Assembly: GCF_004799755.1 (NCBI RefSeq)
Contig: NZ_SLUB01000014.1
Span: 27,380 to 91,379 of the forward strand
Direction of reading: 5' to 3'
Length of the DNA stretch: 64,000 nt
Origin: Bacillus timonensis
Lineage (GTDB): Bacteria > Bacillota > Bacilli > Bacillales > Bacillaceae_L
The notes beneath the pieces were generated by a model. The model was not told the DNA's origin and searched no databases. It saw nothing but the letters and a program-made list of their open reading frames with translations. The stretch's first letter is position 1; each line of letters starts with the position of its first letter. The translations under genes were made by a program, and so were the position numbers. This document shows positions 16,960 through 26,751 of this stretch, one piece after another.

Positions 16960-17430
16960 CTAGTCATGCGAAAAGTTTATGGCTGATTTGACCGCTTTCT
17001 CAATTTCTAAATAACTAGTGCAGCGACAGATATTTGATTCGAGCCACTTTGTTATTTCTTCATCTGAAGGGTTCTTCTTTGATTCTAATAAAGAATGGCA
17101 ATTCATAATAAAACCCGGTGTACAATATCCACATTGGAAGGCAAAGCAATCTACAAAAGCCCCTTGAATCGGCGAATCTAAACCTTCAATGGTAACGATC
17201 TCTTTACCAACAGACTCTATAGCTAAATTCAGGCAAGACTTTTGAGCAATCCCATCCATAATAACCGTACATGCCCCGCAGTCGCCGTTTAAGCAACCTG
17301 GTTTTGCGCCCGTTAATCCTAATTTAGAGCGTAAAACATCTAAAAGAATATCTGACTTGCGAAAGGATACCTCGGTTTCCTGCCCATTTATCCGTAACGT
17401 TGTGCTTAGTTCGTATTCAGATTTCTTCAG
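16960..17430 (-). CDS. pucE: Xanthine dehydrogenase 2Fe-2S subunit, likely CTG start
   Basis: This small subunit carries two 2Fe-2S clusters between FAD and the molybdenum site. From a CTG at 17430 it is 156 residues and complete: plant-type ligands Cys46, Cys51, Cys54, Cys66 and the second set Cys100, Cys103, Cys135, Cys137. The only ATG in frame (17259) lies after the first three essential cysteines, and no ATG, GTG or TTG occurs upstream before an in-frame stop. GGAGG is placed 8 bp before the CTG, and the expected N-terminus (KKSEYELSTTLRINGQE) follows. So CTG is the supported start; a sequencing error is the alternative. It overlaps pucC by 14 bp. Confidence 0.82.
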   Translation of the reverse strand: MKKSEYELSTTLRINGQETEVSFRKSDILLDVLRSKLGLTGAKPGCLNGDCGACTVIMDGIAQKSCLNLAIESVGKEIVTIEGLDSPIQGAFVDCFAFQCGYCTPGFIMNCHSLLESKKNPSDEEITKWLESNICRCTSYLEIEKAVKSAINFSHD

Positions 17431-18265
17431 AGTTCACACCTCCCAATGTTTGTAACACATCATAAAGGATATTTTTTAATACAAAAATTCTGTAACGTGA
17501 AGTGCCTTCCGTGTCATTTAAGATAGGTACGTTTAAGCTGTTAATGGCAAGTTCAATTCGTTCTTTATAGGACAGTTCTGTTTTGTTTAACGCAGCTTCT
17601 ATTTGATAGGAACGAAAGGGAAAAGGTGAGAGACCACTAATCGCAACTCGGATGACCTGTTCAAATTTAAGAGCAGCCACAGTCAATAAAGGATAACCAG
17701 TATTCCATTGTCGTCTCCGTTTTATCGTAAAAAAAGGAACATCTAAGAATTGACGATTTGTTTTGATTTGCATTAGAAGCTCACCGCGTTTTAATAACAG
17801 CTGCTCCTTAAAGATTTCTGTAATGGGAACACTTTTTATTCCTTGTTTATTTGCAATAATTAAGGTGCTATCCGTTAGTAAAAAAGGCAATACTGCTTCC
17901 CGGTAAAAAATTTGGCCACATATGTTTCCGCCAACTGTAATCTTATTTCTCGCAGTACGGTCGGCAATCTCACTAACTGTTTCACTCAATAACGGAAATA
18001 GGTTCTTCTCCTCAATAGTGGTTAGGGTTAAAGCCGCACCAAATAGAAGGAATTCCTCATTTAACTCGTGAACATTACATTCAAGGATATTATTAATATC
18101 GATAACTGAACCAGTTCTTACTATATTTAATTTTCCTAGTGTAATAATCTCTGTTCCACCCGAATAGTACATGGGGGACTTTCCATCTTTATCTGATTCA
18201 TTGAATAAACTTACTGCTTCCTGATACGTTTGGGGTTTGTGGTACTCGAAATCATAGGATATCAA
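17417..18265 (-). CDS. pucC: Xanthine dehydrogenase FAD-binding subunit
   Basis: This 282-residue protein belongs to the FAD-binding subunits of molybdopterin dehydrogenases. FAD-contact motifs YYSGGTEII (about 33-41) and the region around ARNKITVGGNICG (about 104-116) are present; a C-terminal CO-dehydrogenase-flavoprotein-like domain follows. It passes electrons from the 2Fe-2S subunit to NAD+. The TTG start overlaps the pucD stop, with GGGGAGGAG upstream. Confidence 0.88.
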   Translation of the reverse strand: MISYDFEYHKPQTYQEAVSLFNESDKDGKSPMYYSGGTEIITLGKLNIVRTGSVIDINNILECNVHELNEEFLLFGAALTLTTIEEKNLFPLLSETVSEIADRTARNKITVGGNICGQIFYREAVLPFLLTDSTLIIANKQGIKSVPITEIFKEQLLLKRGELLMQIKTNRQFLDVPFFTIKRRRQWNTGYPLLTVAALKFEQVIRVAISGLSPFPFRSYQIEAALNKTELSYKERIELAINSLNVPILNDTEGTSRYRIFVLKNILYDVLQTLGGVNSEEI

Positions 18266-20598
18266 ATCTCCTCCCCCTTACATCTCCAAATTAATTCAGG
18301 TATAACAGGCAGTTCATTTAGTTCTACACCCGCCGCAAGAGTTAGACTATTAGCCAGTGCTGCAGGCATCCCTAATAATCCATGTTCTCCAACCCCTCTC
18401 GCCCCGTAAGGAGCATCTATCTGTGGGGTAGTCACAAAATCTACAAGATAGTCCGGATTCTCTCCGTAATGAATGGGTCTATAGGTTCGAAGCTGTGGGT
18501 TTGTGATTCTTCCTAAATAATCAAAAATGAAGGTTTCTCTCCCCGCATACGCTAAACCCATACTCATAGCTCCCATGACTTGACCGACTGCTGCTTTATG
18601 ATTCAAGACAGTTCCAATATCCACTACCGTTACGGCTTTTTTGAGTTGGTATGTAAAATCTCTTTTATCGTATTCTACTTCGACCGCATGGGCTGCTACA
18701 GTCCACTCCGGACCAGGTTGACCAGCCCCAGTAGTAGGATCTAACTTTGTGATTCTCCTTATCACATAATTCCCGTGACCAATAATTTGACCACCAATTG
18801 TATTTCCATTTGGAAATGTATAACCGTAAACGACGTCCTTAAAATCCAAACTTACTTTTGGATCATCACGTAAGAACACTTTACCATCGGCTACCTCAAG
18901 GTCTTCCGTCGACACCCTTAATACGCAAGCTGCAATGTCCTTTATTTGTCTAATCACGTCTTCCGCAGCTTCTAAAACCGCTCTTCCCCCCATAAAAGTC
19001 CCTCTGCTGGCTACTGTCTTCCAATGCTCAGGGGTCGTTTGTGTGTCGATCTGCATTCTTACATGTATTTTATCAATGCTTAGTTTCAATCTTTCTGCAA
19101 GAATTTGAGCCAGAACAGTCTTTGTCCCTGTTCCAATTTCAACCACACCTGACATTAAATTAATACTTCCGTCTGGATTAAAAGTAAGGATAACACCGGA
19201 ACCTGCGTCTGGATCAATCGTAGACGTTTTCCAACTACACGCAATCCCCTTTACCCGAATTTTTCTTTCATTAACTTCTTCAATTTGTCCCTGATTCCAG
19301 TTAATCAGTTCTTTTAAGCGATCAATACATGCTGGTAAATTTCCGACATTGCTTCTGTTTAAAACAACTTGTGTCGGAGTTGTATGCCCAGGCAGTATGG
19401 CATTTTTCTTTCGTAACTCAAGTGGGTCCACTCCTAATTTCCGCGATAGTTTATCCATTGTTCGTTCAAACGCAAACAGTACCTCCGAATGACCAAACCC
19501 TCTAAATGGACTTCCATATGGGTGATTCGTGTATATACAAAATGAGTTGCACCATACATTTTCGATATGATACGGTCCTGTACAATCCACTCCGCCAGCA
19601 CGGCTTACATCAATCGCTTTATCGGAATAGGCACCACCATCAAAAAGGTAAACCATTTCAGCCGCTTTAATAATCCCTTCTTTTGTACAACCAATTCTTA
19701 CTTTCGCTTCTAAACCAACATGACATGGTGCAGTCGTTAAATCTTCTTCTCGTGTATATGTAAGTTGTACACGTTTTCCTCCCACTGCTCGCGAAGCAAG
19801 ATAAGCAAGAATTTCCCACTGAATAGGAGCCTTCCCTCCATAAGCCCCTCCAACTAACGGTGTTTCTACGATGATTTTTCCTACTTCTATCTTAAAATAT
19901 ATACTCAGTAATTTTTTTACCATAAAGGGTGATTGTGAGGATGTCGTAATGTAAACATACCCATCTGGTTTAATTTCTGCTGTTGCACTTCTCGTTTCCA
20001 TCGCTGCATGGCTAGATGGAGAAAACTGATATGTTCCCTCGACTATCACTTCAGATTGCTTCCAGCCTAGATTCATGTTCCCTTTCCGGATTTTTGTCGT
20101 ATTGGAGATATTGGAATTTGGTGTAGGATATGCTGTTCCGATAATTTCATAATCAGCCAAGTTTGGGTGTATGATTGGAGAATCTTCTTTGAGGGCTTCT
20201 GATGGATTATTGATGACAGGTAGTAATTCATATTTTATATCAATCAACTCTGTTGCTTTTTTGGCAATTTCCGGGCGGTCCGCCACTACAAGGGCTACAG
20301 GTTCTCCATAGTATCGTACTTTCTCTACAGCAATCGGAGGACGATCCCTTATCTCTTCACCAGTAAGTGGAAAATCATTTCTCCCAAGGATAATTGCTTT
20401 TACGCCTGGGATATTTTTGGCTAATGTATCATCTATTGATAAAATCTTCGCATGTCCATATGGACTTGTTTTCATTTTTACATGAAGTGTATGAACGGAT
20501 TGTTCATCGGCTGTATACATTGCTCTTCCTGTCACCTTGTCAAAGGCTTCTTTTCGAATAACACTCTTCCCGATAATGTTTATTTTTTTCACCCCCAA
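18262..20598 (-). CDS. pucD: Xanthine dehydrogenase molybdopterin-binding subunit
   Basis: The 778-residue large subunit holds the molybdenum hydroxylase site. Domain order is the a/b hammerhead (about 20-130) then the Mo-binding domains. Signatures seen are GGAYGGKAP (about 251-259), SPFRGFGHSE with the substrate-binding Arg, and the C-terminal GARGVGEHGLLG with the catalytic Glu. Together with PucC, PucE, XdhC and MobA-like genes it forms a five-gene operon. Purine hydroxylation is the likely activity, but related enzymes use other heterocycles, so the substrate is inferred. Start is uncertain: TTG 20598 or GTG 20592. Confidence 0.87.
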   Translation of the reverse strand: MGVKKINIIGKSVIRKEAFDKVTGRAMYTADEQSVHTLHVKMKTSPYGHAKILSIDDTLAKNIPGVKAIILGRNDFPLTGEEIRDRPPIAVEKVRYYGEPVALVVADRPEIAKKATELIDIKYELLPVINNPSEALKEDSPIIHPNLADYEIIGTAYPTPNSNISNTTKIRKGNMNLGWKQSEVIVEGTYQFSPSSHAAMETRSATAEIKPDGYVYITTSSQSPFMVKKLLSIYFKIEVGKIIVETPLVGGAYGGKAPIQWEILAYLASRAVGGKRVQLTYTREEDLTTAPCHVGLEAKVRIGCTKEGIIKAAEMVYLFDGGAYSDKAIDVSRAGGVDCTGPYHIENVWCNSFCIYTNHPYGSPFRGFGHSEVLFAFERTMDKLSRKLGVDPLELRKKNAILPGHTTPTQVVLNRSNVGNLPACIDRLKELINWNQGQIEEVNERKIRVKGIACSWKTSTIDPDAGSGVILTFNPDGSINLMSGVVEIGTGTKTVLAQILAERLKLSIDKIHVRMQIDTQTTPEHWKTVASRGTFMGGRAVLEAAEDVIRQIKDIAACVLRVSTEDLEVADGKVFLRDDPKVSLDFKDVVYGYTFPNGNTIGGQIIGHGNYVIRRITKLDPTTGAGQPGPEWTVAAHAVEVEYDKRDFTYQLKKAVTVVDIGTVLNHKAAVGQVMGAMSMGLAYAGRETFIFDYLGRITNPQLRTYRPIHYGENPDYLVDFVTTPQIDAPYGARGVGEHGLLGMPAALANSLTLAAGVELNELPVIPELIWRCKGEEI

Positions 20599-20733
20599 TT
20601 TTATCTTCTTTATAATATATGGAGGTGTCTTGAGAACTTTCCCTTTTTTCTATTTCGTACAATCACAACAAAAAAAGAGAAGCATATTGTCCTCTTTTTG
20701 GGTTAAGTTTATTGTATGTTATGTAGCGATACT

Positions 20734-21234
20734 TCAACCTTTGTTAGGTTTAAGTTTTCGTGAAAATAATCGGAACCAAACCAGTTGAAGGATCCCCGCA
20801 ACTAATACACCGACTAACGAGTCTCTCAACCTATCCATGGCGTAGCTCTTTGATTGGTGTTCAAAAACAAAAACAAATAGGACCGTTAGTGAGACCTGAT
20901 GGAGGACTTTTTTGTCAAATTTTAAAAACATGGAGATGTAACACCCTAATAGGACTAACGTTCCCAAGACCCAACCCTCAACAGGTAAGTGTTTTGCTAG
21001 TAATACCGTAACAAAAATTCCGATTATCGTTCCAATCATACGTTTTATCGAAAGGCTAATTGTTTTATCCATTGTAGATTGAATCGTTAGGATGACAGTA
21101 AGTGGAGCTAAATAAGGATGATGGGAACCAAATAGTTCGGCTACTTCCCAAGATATAAACGAGCCTATAGATAATTTCCAAGTTAGGATCGATAAATTTT
21201 TATTTAAAAATGTTTTTTTCTGTAATTCCATCAT
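20734..21234 (-). CDS. Short FUSC / aromatic acid exporter-type membrane protein
   Basis: This 166-residue protein consists almost only of hydrophobic helices and matches the N-terminal half of aromatic-acid-exporter (FUSC) proteins: WEVAELFGSHHPYLAPLTVILTIQ (about 29-52) and the conserved RMIGTIIGI. The long cytoplasmic domain of full-size members is absent. It stands 135 bp upstream of the pucD operon on the same strand and could be co-transcribed with it. Confidence 0.7.
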   Translation of the reverse strand: MMELQKKTFLNKNLSILTWKLSIGSFISWEVAELFGSHHPYLAPLTVILTIQSTMDKTISLSIKRMIGTIIGIFVTVLLAKHLPVEGWVLGTLVLLGCYISMFLKFDKKVLHQVSLTVLFVFVFEHQSKSYAMDRLRDSLVGVLVAGILQLVWFRLFSRKLKPNKG

Positions 21235-21372
21235 AGGAAACCTCGATTTTGTTTAGTGGGAACAGAACACCGAACTTTCCGATAAGGTGTTTCTTTCATA
21301 ATAAAGCTTAACCTGAGCTTTAGGTTTATATGCACGGGATTTGTGTCACTCCGCTATTCTAAAAGCACATAA

Positions 21373-21407
21373 AAAAAGCATGGGACACATTCATTCCATG
21401 CTTTTTC
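21373..21407 (-). terminator. Terminator of YueI-type gene
   Basis: AAAAAGCATGG and CCATGCTTTTT arms (21373-21383, 21396-21406) enclose a 12-nt loop and the minus strand continues with a run of T. It lies 72 bp after the stop at 21479 and would also stop plus-strand transcription. Confidence 0.8.
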
Positions 21408-21478
21408 TCGTAGTGTTATAACTCTTAATATATGATAGTTGACCTTTTATTTGCTTGTGATTTCAAGTACTGAACCTG

Positions 21479-21931
21479 TTACCTATTTTTTAAAGCTTTT
21501 TTTAAAATTGAAAGGAATCCTTTTTTCTCGGTGTTTTTTTGTTGTGTCAAATCTGGTTTAACTTTATAACCGATATAGATATTTTCTTTGTCAATCGCAT
21601 GATCGAATGCGAGGACTAGACCAAGCTCTGAATTATAGTCTTTGTTTGTGACAATGGTGTACTCGATGTTATTTGCCCCCGCCAGTTTCACATACTTGGA
21701 CAAAAAGCGATAACTTACATGGCCATTCAAGTACATATGTACTTTGTTGTTCTTTTTACAAGCCTCTTCAATCTCCTTGTACACTTTATTCTCTCTAACC
21801 TGAGACTGTGTTAGTGCAAATTCAACTCGTTCTCGAATGGTTCCAAGAAACTTTTTACGTTCCTCTGGCTTTATTTCCTTCGCTCCGTGTATGCCCTGTT
21901 GAAGATAATCGTCCATATTCGGCTTCGTCAT
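21479..21931 (-). CDS. yueI: YueI family protein (DUF1694)
   Basis: This 150-residue protein matches the YueI family of bacilli: an N-terminal LQQGIHGAKEIKPEERKKFLGTIRERV (about 10-36), VHMYLNGHVSYRFLSKYVKLA (about 63-83) and the central TIVTNKDYNSELGLVLAFD. Function is unknown; it is a soluble cytoplasmic protein. Single gene with its own terminator. Confidence 0.8.
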   Translation of the reverse strand: MTKPNMDDYLQQGIHGAKEIKPEERKKFLGTIRERVEFALTQSQVRENKVYKEIEEACKKNNKVHMYLNGHVSYRFLSKYVKLAGANNIEYTIVTNKDYNSELGLVLAFDHAIDKENIYIGYKVKPDLTQQKNTEKKGFLSILKKALKNR

Positions 21932-22104
21932 ACCCGGTCCTCCCCTTCGTCGTTCATCTTAGTTATTCCCCATTATACCAATACCTTGCTCCTTTTATGA
22001 GTATTCCTGCCTGCATGTCTGTGTTCAACAAGGTTTAGCAAATAAAAAACTAGGACAGGGCCATTAACACATCAATGAAACCAGAATAGAGGTCGAACAA
22101 ATCC

Positions 22105-23535
22105 CTATCTAGCAACATGCACCTTTAGCAGTTTTCCTTTTATGGTGGTATCCTTCATAGCTGCTAAAACAAGCGGCCCTTTCCCGTTTAGGATGTCTAC
22201 ATATGTTGCGTTTTCCTGGATGGTAATGATCCCAATATCTTCGGCGGTAACCCCGGGGATTTTGGCAATTGTCCCTACAAAGTCCACCGCACGAAGCTTC
22301 TTTTTCTTTCCACCATTAAAATAGAGCTTTACAATATCTTTATTGACTTGCTCTGCTTTATCATGCTTTGGCAGCGGTTTAGTGTTCATCTTTTCTTCAA
22401 AAGCTGATTTTGAACGAGCGACCTCAGCATGAATTGGAGATTCGATTCTCTTGATTTCTTCACCAATGTATTCTTCGATTTCCTTCACTAAATTCTCTTC
22501 CCTAGATGTTGCAAAGGTAATGGCTTTCCCAGTTTTCCCAGCACGACCTGTTCTTCCGATTCGGTGAACATAACGTTCTTTATCTTGAGGAACATCAAAA
22601 CTGATGACAAGGGAAATGTTCTCAACATCTATCCCCCGTGCGGCAATATCAGTAGCCACTAAATAGCGGAACTTTCCTTGTTTAAAATCTTCCATAACGG
22701 CGAAACGGTCTTCTTGCACCATGCTTCCATGAAGTTTGTCACAAGAATAATGGGCTTTTTTCAGTTTTCGATACAAATCGTCCACGCCTTGCTGTGTCTT
22801 GCAAAAGATAATACAACTATCCGGATTTTCAACGATCGTAACATCCTTTAATAAGGGAAGCTTGTCCTCTTCCTCTGTATTTATGAAAAAATGATCAATA
22901 CTTACTTTAGCAGCTTCTTCTACATGGATATACATGGGCGATTTCATATATCGAACCGAAAGATTTTCGATATCTTCCGGTAAAGTTGCCGAAAATAACA
23001 TCGTAACTCGATCTTCTGGTAGTTCTTTTATAATAGCCTCTACCTGTTCAATAAAACCCATATTCAACATTTCATCTGCTTCATCAATCACGAGAAATTT
23101 TAGATGATCCACAAACAGAGTTCCCTTTTGAAGATGGTCTAGCACCCTACCTGGTGTCCCTACCACAACATGTGTCTTTTGCTTAAGCTCTAGCTTTTGT
23201 CGTTCATAGGATTGTTTTCCGAATATGGCGGTAGCCTTTATTCGCTTAAACCGACCAATATTGATCACATCATCCTTTACCTGTGCAGCAAGCTCTCTCG
23301 TCGGAGTTAAAATTAAAGCTTGCGGCTTGTTTTCTTCCCATTGGACTAATTCACAAATCGGAATCGCAAACGCCGCTGTCTTACCGCTTCCCGTTTGTGA
23401 CTTTCCAACAATGTCCTTTTTTTGCAAAGCAACAGGAATGACCTTTTCTTGAATAGTAGTCGGTGCTTTATACTGTAAACCTGAAAGTGCTTTTTCAATC
23501 TCTTCACTTAAATTAAAAGTAGCAAAACTCTTCAT
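22105..23535 (-). CDS. dbpA: ATP-dependent RNA helicase DbpA
   Basis: This DEAD-box helicase of 476 residues has all core motifs: Q motif, [22 protein letters not shown] (VIDEADEM), SAT, and the C-terminal [10 protein letters not shown]. Its last about 75 residues form the RRM-like domain that in DbpA/YxiN binds hairpin 92 of 23S rRNA, so a role in 50S ribosome assembly is expected. The start at 23535 (MKSFATF) is chosen because GAGGT lies properly upstream; the longer ATG at 23583 lacks a ribosome site. Confidence 0.92.
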   Translation of the reverse strand: MKSFATFNLSEEIEKALSGLQYKAPTTIQEKVIPVALQKKDIVGKSQTGSGKTAAFAIPICELVQWEENKPQALILTPTRELAAQVKDDVINIGRFKRIKATAIFGKQSYERQKLELKQKTHVVVGTPGRVLDHLQKGTLFVDHLKFLVIDEADEMLNMGFIEQVEAIIKELPEDRVTMLFSATLPEDIENLSVRYMKSPMYIHVEEAAKVSIDHFFINTEEEDKLPLLKDVTIVENPDSCIIFCKTQQGVDDLYRKLKKAHYSCDKLHGSMVQEDRFAVMEDFKQGKFRYLVATDIAARGIDVENISLVISFDVPQDKERYVHRIGRTGRAGKTGKAITFATSREENLVKEIEEYIGEEIKRIESPIHAEVARSKSAFEEKMNTKPLPKHDKAEQVNKDIVKLYFNGGKKKKLRAVDFVGTIAKIPGVTAEDIGIITIQENATYVDILNGKGPLVLAAMKDTTIKGKLLKVHVAR

Positions 23536-23722
23536 CAGAATGACCTCGTTTTTTTCTTTTATTATACCCTTTTGTCTCATCATGCTTGTCTATTCGAATT
23601 TTGTCGAATTTTTGGTACATATTCTCTTTGACTTCTACTTGAAGTTGTAATAACTTAGTATAGTTATTGAAATATAGATTAGAAATGTAATTCATTTATC
23701 ATAAATAAAAAGAGGTGGATCG

Positions 23723-24916
23723 ATGACGGCGGATCAACGAAAAAAAATGATCATTTTAATGATCAATATGTTTATTGCAATCGGGAGTTTTGGAATTATC
23801 ATTCCTATTTTACCTGCTTATCTTGAATCGATTAATGAGGGTGGTAAAGCAGCTGGCCTCATGATTGCCATTTTTGCAGGAGCGCAATTTATTTTTTCAC
23901 CAATTGCTGGAAAGTGGACGGACCAATATGGCCGTAGAAAAATGATTATCTACGGACTAACAGGTTTGACACTTTCCATGTTTATTTTTTATTTCGTGGA
24001 TTCAATATGGCTGCTGTATGCATCTCGAATTGTTGGTGGAATTGGTGCAGCCCTCCTCATTCCAGCTATATTTGCCTATGTAGCTGATATCACAACCATG
24101 GAACAACGTGCAAAAGGGAATAGTTATATATCGGCTGCAATGTCACTTGGAATTGTCGTGGGACCTGGAATTGGTGGATTCTTAGCTGACTATGGAATAA
24201 AATTTCCGTTTTTAATTTCCGCATTAGTTTCGCTAGTGTCGGTTATTTTCTCCTTCGTAGTTCTAAAGGAAAGCCAACAAAAGGTAGAAGGCTTCATGCC
24301 TGTTGATGATGAAACCATGGCAAAAAAGCTTGTACGCTCCGTACGAATGCCATTTTTCATTCCATTGATTATCACACTTGTCATGAGCTTCGGTTTGATG
24401 GCATTTGAATCAGTTATTGGTTTGTTTGTTGATAACCAATACAACGCAACCCCACAGGACATCGCGTTAATGGTTACTTCCACTGGGCTTGTTAGTGTCA
24501 TTGTTCAATTATTTGTAGTGGATCGTATGGTCACTCGCTTTGGAGAAGGAAAAATCTTAAACATTTTTATTTCTGTAGCTGCGTTTGGCTTCCTGCTTTC
24601 AATATTTGCGAACAGTTTTGAACTCTTTTTTGGCATTTCGTTGCTCATCTTCCTTGCGACTTCCATCCTACGTCCAGTGTTAAATACCTTGATTTCTAAG
24701 CTTGCTGGTAACGAACAAGGATTTGCGATGGGGATGAACAATGCATACATGAGCATTGGAAATATATTAGGGCCAACACTTGGTGGATTATTATACGACG
24801 TCCAGATCATTTATCCATTTGTTTTGGGTCTATTACTTCTTATGATAACGTTATTCATTACAATTCTTTGGCAAAAAAACAAAAACTCAAAAACACGAGT
24901 CAAAGCAATGATCTAA
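23723..24916 (+). CDS. MFS multidrug efflux transporter (Bmr/NorA-like)
   Basis: The 397-residue protein has 12 membrane segments and the drug:H+ antiporter signatures: GKWTDQYGRRKMII (motif A, about 71-84), RIVGGIGAALLIPA (motif B) and GPGIGGFLADYG (motif C, about 146-157). It is of the NorA/Bmr/Blt group that exports amphipathic drugs. AAGAGGTGG precedes the ATG. It is transcribed away from dbpA and ends in a bidirectional terminator. A homologue lies at 62373-63530. Confidence 0.85.
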   Translation: MTADQRKKMIILMINMFIAIGSFGIIIPILPAYLESINEGGKAAGLMIAIFAGAQFIFSPIAGKWTDQYGRRKMIIYGLTGLTLSMFIFYFVDSIWLLYASRIVGGIGAALLIPAIFAYVADITTMEQRAKGNSYISAAMSLGIVVGPGIGGFLADYGIKFPFLISALVSLVSVIFSFVVLKESQQKVEGFMPVDDETMAKKLVRSVRMPFFIPLIITLVMSFGLMAFESVIGLFVDNQYNATPQDIALMVTSTGLVSVIVQLFVVDRMVTRFGEGKILNIFISVAAFGFLLSIFANSFELFFGISLLIFLATSILRPVLNTLISKLAGNEQGFAMGMNNAYMSIGNILGPTLGGLLYDVQIIYPFVLGLLLLMITLFITILWQKNKNSKTRVKAMI

Positions 24917-24921
24917 ATAAA

Positions 24922-24967
24922 ATAAGCGCATGGATTCAGGGATTAATTGCCGAAGCCATGCGCTTAT
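24922..24967. terminator. Bidirectional terminator
   Basis: A 12-bp perfect stem, ATAAGCGCATGG (24922-24933) with CCATGCGCTTAT (24956-24967), lies between the converging MFS gene and the small gene at 24971. Confidence 0.85.
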
Positions 24968-24970
24968 ATT

Positions 24971-25348
24971 TTACTTATAAACATTCGTTTTCAGGTTTTC
25001 TTTAAATGTGTATATGAGTTTGAGTAACTTATGCTTAAGCTCATCAGGATCCGATTCAAGGTATAATACTTCGTGCTTTCCTGCTTGCTTCGGGTCAAAC
25101 TCGTATTCGGAGTTTAGGACCAACACAACCTTACTATCTGGGAGATGTCTCGTAATAAAGGAGCCCACTTCATAAATATTGTACAAATAGGATTCCGGCA
25201 AAAAGACAAGCGACTCCTTGTACATGCGTAGCTTTTCGTAAAGCTTTGCCTCATGTGCAAGCCATTCCACTTGAAACTCACTATCTTCCAAACTTGATTC
25301 AACTATTTCAATCATTTTTTCGTTTTCTACTAAAGAAAAAATCCTCAT
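24971..25348 (-). CDS. Hypothetical protein, receiver-like fold
   Basis: I cannot assign a family. From the ATG at 25348 (GAGGTG ribosome site) it has 125 residues with alternating strands and helices: MRIFSLVENEKMIEIVESSL at the start, ESLVFLPESYLYNIYE and KVVLVLNSEYEFDPKQAG in the middle. This pattern resembles a response-regulator receiver fold without the phospho-acceptor set. Single gene facing the MFS pump; no clear partner. Confidence 0.6.
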   Translation of the reverse strand: MRIFSLVENEKMIEIVESSLEDSEFQVEWLAHEAKLYEKLRMYKESLVFLPESYLYNIYEVGSFITRHLPDSKVVLVLNSEYEFDPKQAGKHEVLYLESDPDELKHKLLKLIYTFKENLKTNVYK

Positions 25349-25637
25349 GAAAAACACCTCAATCCTAACATTCATACACCATAACCCCACTAGAAAGAAT
25401 GCTAATTGTGATCATACCTAAAACTTTTCTTCATTTTCTTTTCCTCCCGTTTTCTTTTTCGTTCTTTATACTGAAGTTTATTTTAGTATATAACGAACGT
25501 TTTGTGTTGAAAACACTTGAAATAGTCTGTTTGTTCTATATAATGACCAATTATCTCTGTAAATCTCTGTTTTTCTCTATTTCACTTAGATCTGTTCTTT
25601 AAAAAGAATTATTTAGTTTTCAGTCTTTAATTAAAAC

Positions 25638-25668
25638 ACAAAAAAGGTGGCCTCATGTTGGTCACCTT
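25638..25668 (-). terminator. Terminator of second Crp/Fnr gene
   Basis: AAGGTGGCC and GGTCACCTT arms (25645-25653, 25660-25668; one G-T pair) with a run of T on the minus strand. It lies 45 bp after the stop at 25713. Confidence 0.75.
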
Positions 25669-25678
25669 CTTTAATAGT

Positions 25679-25697
25679 GGGACAAGGAACCTGTCCC
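25679..25697. repeat. GGGACA-type palindrome
   Basis: The 19-bp element GGGACAAGGAACCTGTCCC is an imperfect palindrome between the Crp/Fnr stop and its terminator, followed by a partial copy (TGTGTCCC). It looks like a dispersed intergenic element; only one full copy is seen in this window. Confidence 0.5.
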
Positions 25698-25712
25698 TGT
25701 GTCCCTATATCC

Positions 25713-26444
25713 CTAATGCACACCACCAGAGCATTCGCTAATTTTGTATAGCCGGTCCATGCGGTGAATGACTATTTTGTGGTCATACATTTCAACAATT
25801 CCTTCCCGCTTCCAGCTATTTAAGAGACGATTAACGCTTTCACGAGTGGTACCGATGAAATCACCTAAATCTTTGTTTGTTAACTCGATTGTAATTAGGA
25901 TTCCATCCTTGCATTTGACACCATGTGTTGTGGTTAATTTAATTAATGTCGATGCAAGCGCACCTTGTTTGTCAAGGAATAGAAAATCGTATAATTTGTT
26001 TTGCATAATACGCTGTGTCCAGCCAATCCAGCTCATAAACTCCACTGCAAAGTTGCCGAATTGATATAATAATTTTTTCAAATCACTCATATGGATAATG
26101 CCAATTTCCGTTTGCTCTTCTACATCAGCACGGTAATTGTAGTATAGCTTTTCAGTGAAGCCACCAAATTCTCCAATTAGACTTCCTTTTTCTTTAATCG
26201 ATAATAAGAAGTCCTTTCCGCTTTCTGAGGATGCTCGAAGCTTCACTCTTCCAGAAATAATATAGTACATTTTCTCTGCTTCCTCACCATCCCAAAAAAG
26301 GTGAGTTCCAGCTGTTACTTTTCGAATACGCATAATGCTTTTTAATTTATATAAGTTTTCTTCTGATAGAAATTGATCGATGCTTTCATTAACTGACTCT
26401 ATGTGAGGTATCGCGCTTTTTAATTCCTGTATCATCATTGCCAT
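25713..26444 (-). CDS. Crp/Fnr family regulator without a canonical Fe-S cysteine set
   Basis: This 243-residue protein (start at 26444 after GGGGGG) has a cNMP-type barrel (about 40-130) and a C-terminal winged HTH (TNKDLGDFIGTTRESVNRLLNSW, about 189-211) with the E-SV-R recognition pattern. Its only notable cysteines are Cys178 and Cys238, so neither the N-terminal E. coli FNR set nor the three-cysteine C-terminal set of B. subtilis Fnr is present. It stands divergent from the NreA-like gene and close to the second nitrate operon, so control of anaerobic genes by another signal is likely. Confidence 0.82.
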   Translation of the reverse strand: MAMMIQELKSAIPHIESVNESIDQFLSEENLYKLKSIMRIRKVTAGTHLFWDGEEAEKMYYIISGRVKLRASSESGKDFLLSIKEKGSLIGEFGGFTEKLYYNYRADVEEQTEIGIIHMSDLKKLLYQFGNFAVEFMSWIGWTQRIMQNKLYDFLFLDKQGALASTLIKLTTTHGVKCKDGILITIELTNKDLGDFIGTTRESVNRLLNSWKREGIVEMYDHKIVIHRMDRLYKISECSGGVH

Positions 26445-26637
26445 TTTTGAATCCCCCCGCCACAACTTTATACTATAATCATACGGCTAATAGTGATAAC
26501 AAGGTATCGGGGGAAGTCCTGAACTTTGCCTCCAAATTCCCCTATTTATTTTCCAGTGATTTTCCCTATTCATACACACTTCGTAGGAATTTCCCTTATC
26601 ACAGGTCTAAATATCATCTTTTAAAGCAATAAAGTTA

Positions 26638-26649
26638 AGGGAATTCCCT
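26638..26649. promoter_or_regulatory. AGGGAATTCCCT palindrome upstream of nreA-like gene
   Basis: A perfect 12-bp palindrome lies 103 bp before the NreA-like gene. A similar AGGGA-N3-TCCCT lies at 34252-34264 in the promoter region of the second molybdoenzyme operon and nreC. Several TTTCCCTA-like half sites occur at 26530-26600. A shared regulator such as NreC is possible but unproven. Confidence 0.35.
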
Positions 26650-26751
26650 GAGATACAAAGACATTAAAAAGATTTACAATAGATAGGAAGACTAAATCTA
26701 TTTTTCGTTGATATAAAGAAAATCACCATCAGTAGTCGAGGAGAGATTCTC

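Larger units (their letters stand above)
25349..25712. other. Intergenic region with terminator and palindrome
   Basis: No gene is supported here. It holds the promoter region of the small gene at 24971 and the 3' flank of the Crp/Fnr gene, with the terminator at 25638-25668 and the palindrome at 25679-25697 listed separately. Confidence 0.5.

Noticed and set aside
25399..25602. 67-residue plus-strand open frame
   Set aside because: AT-rich, low-complexity Phe/Leu-rich translation in an intergenic region without a ribosome site.
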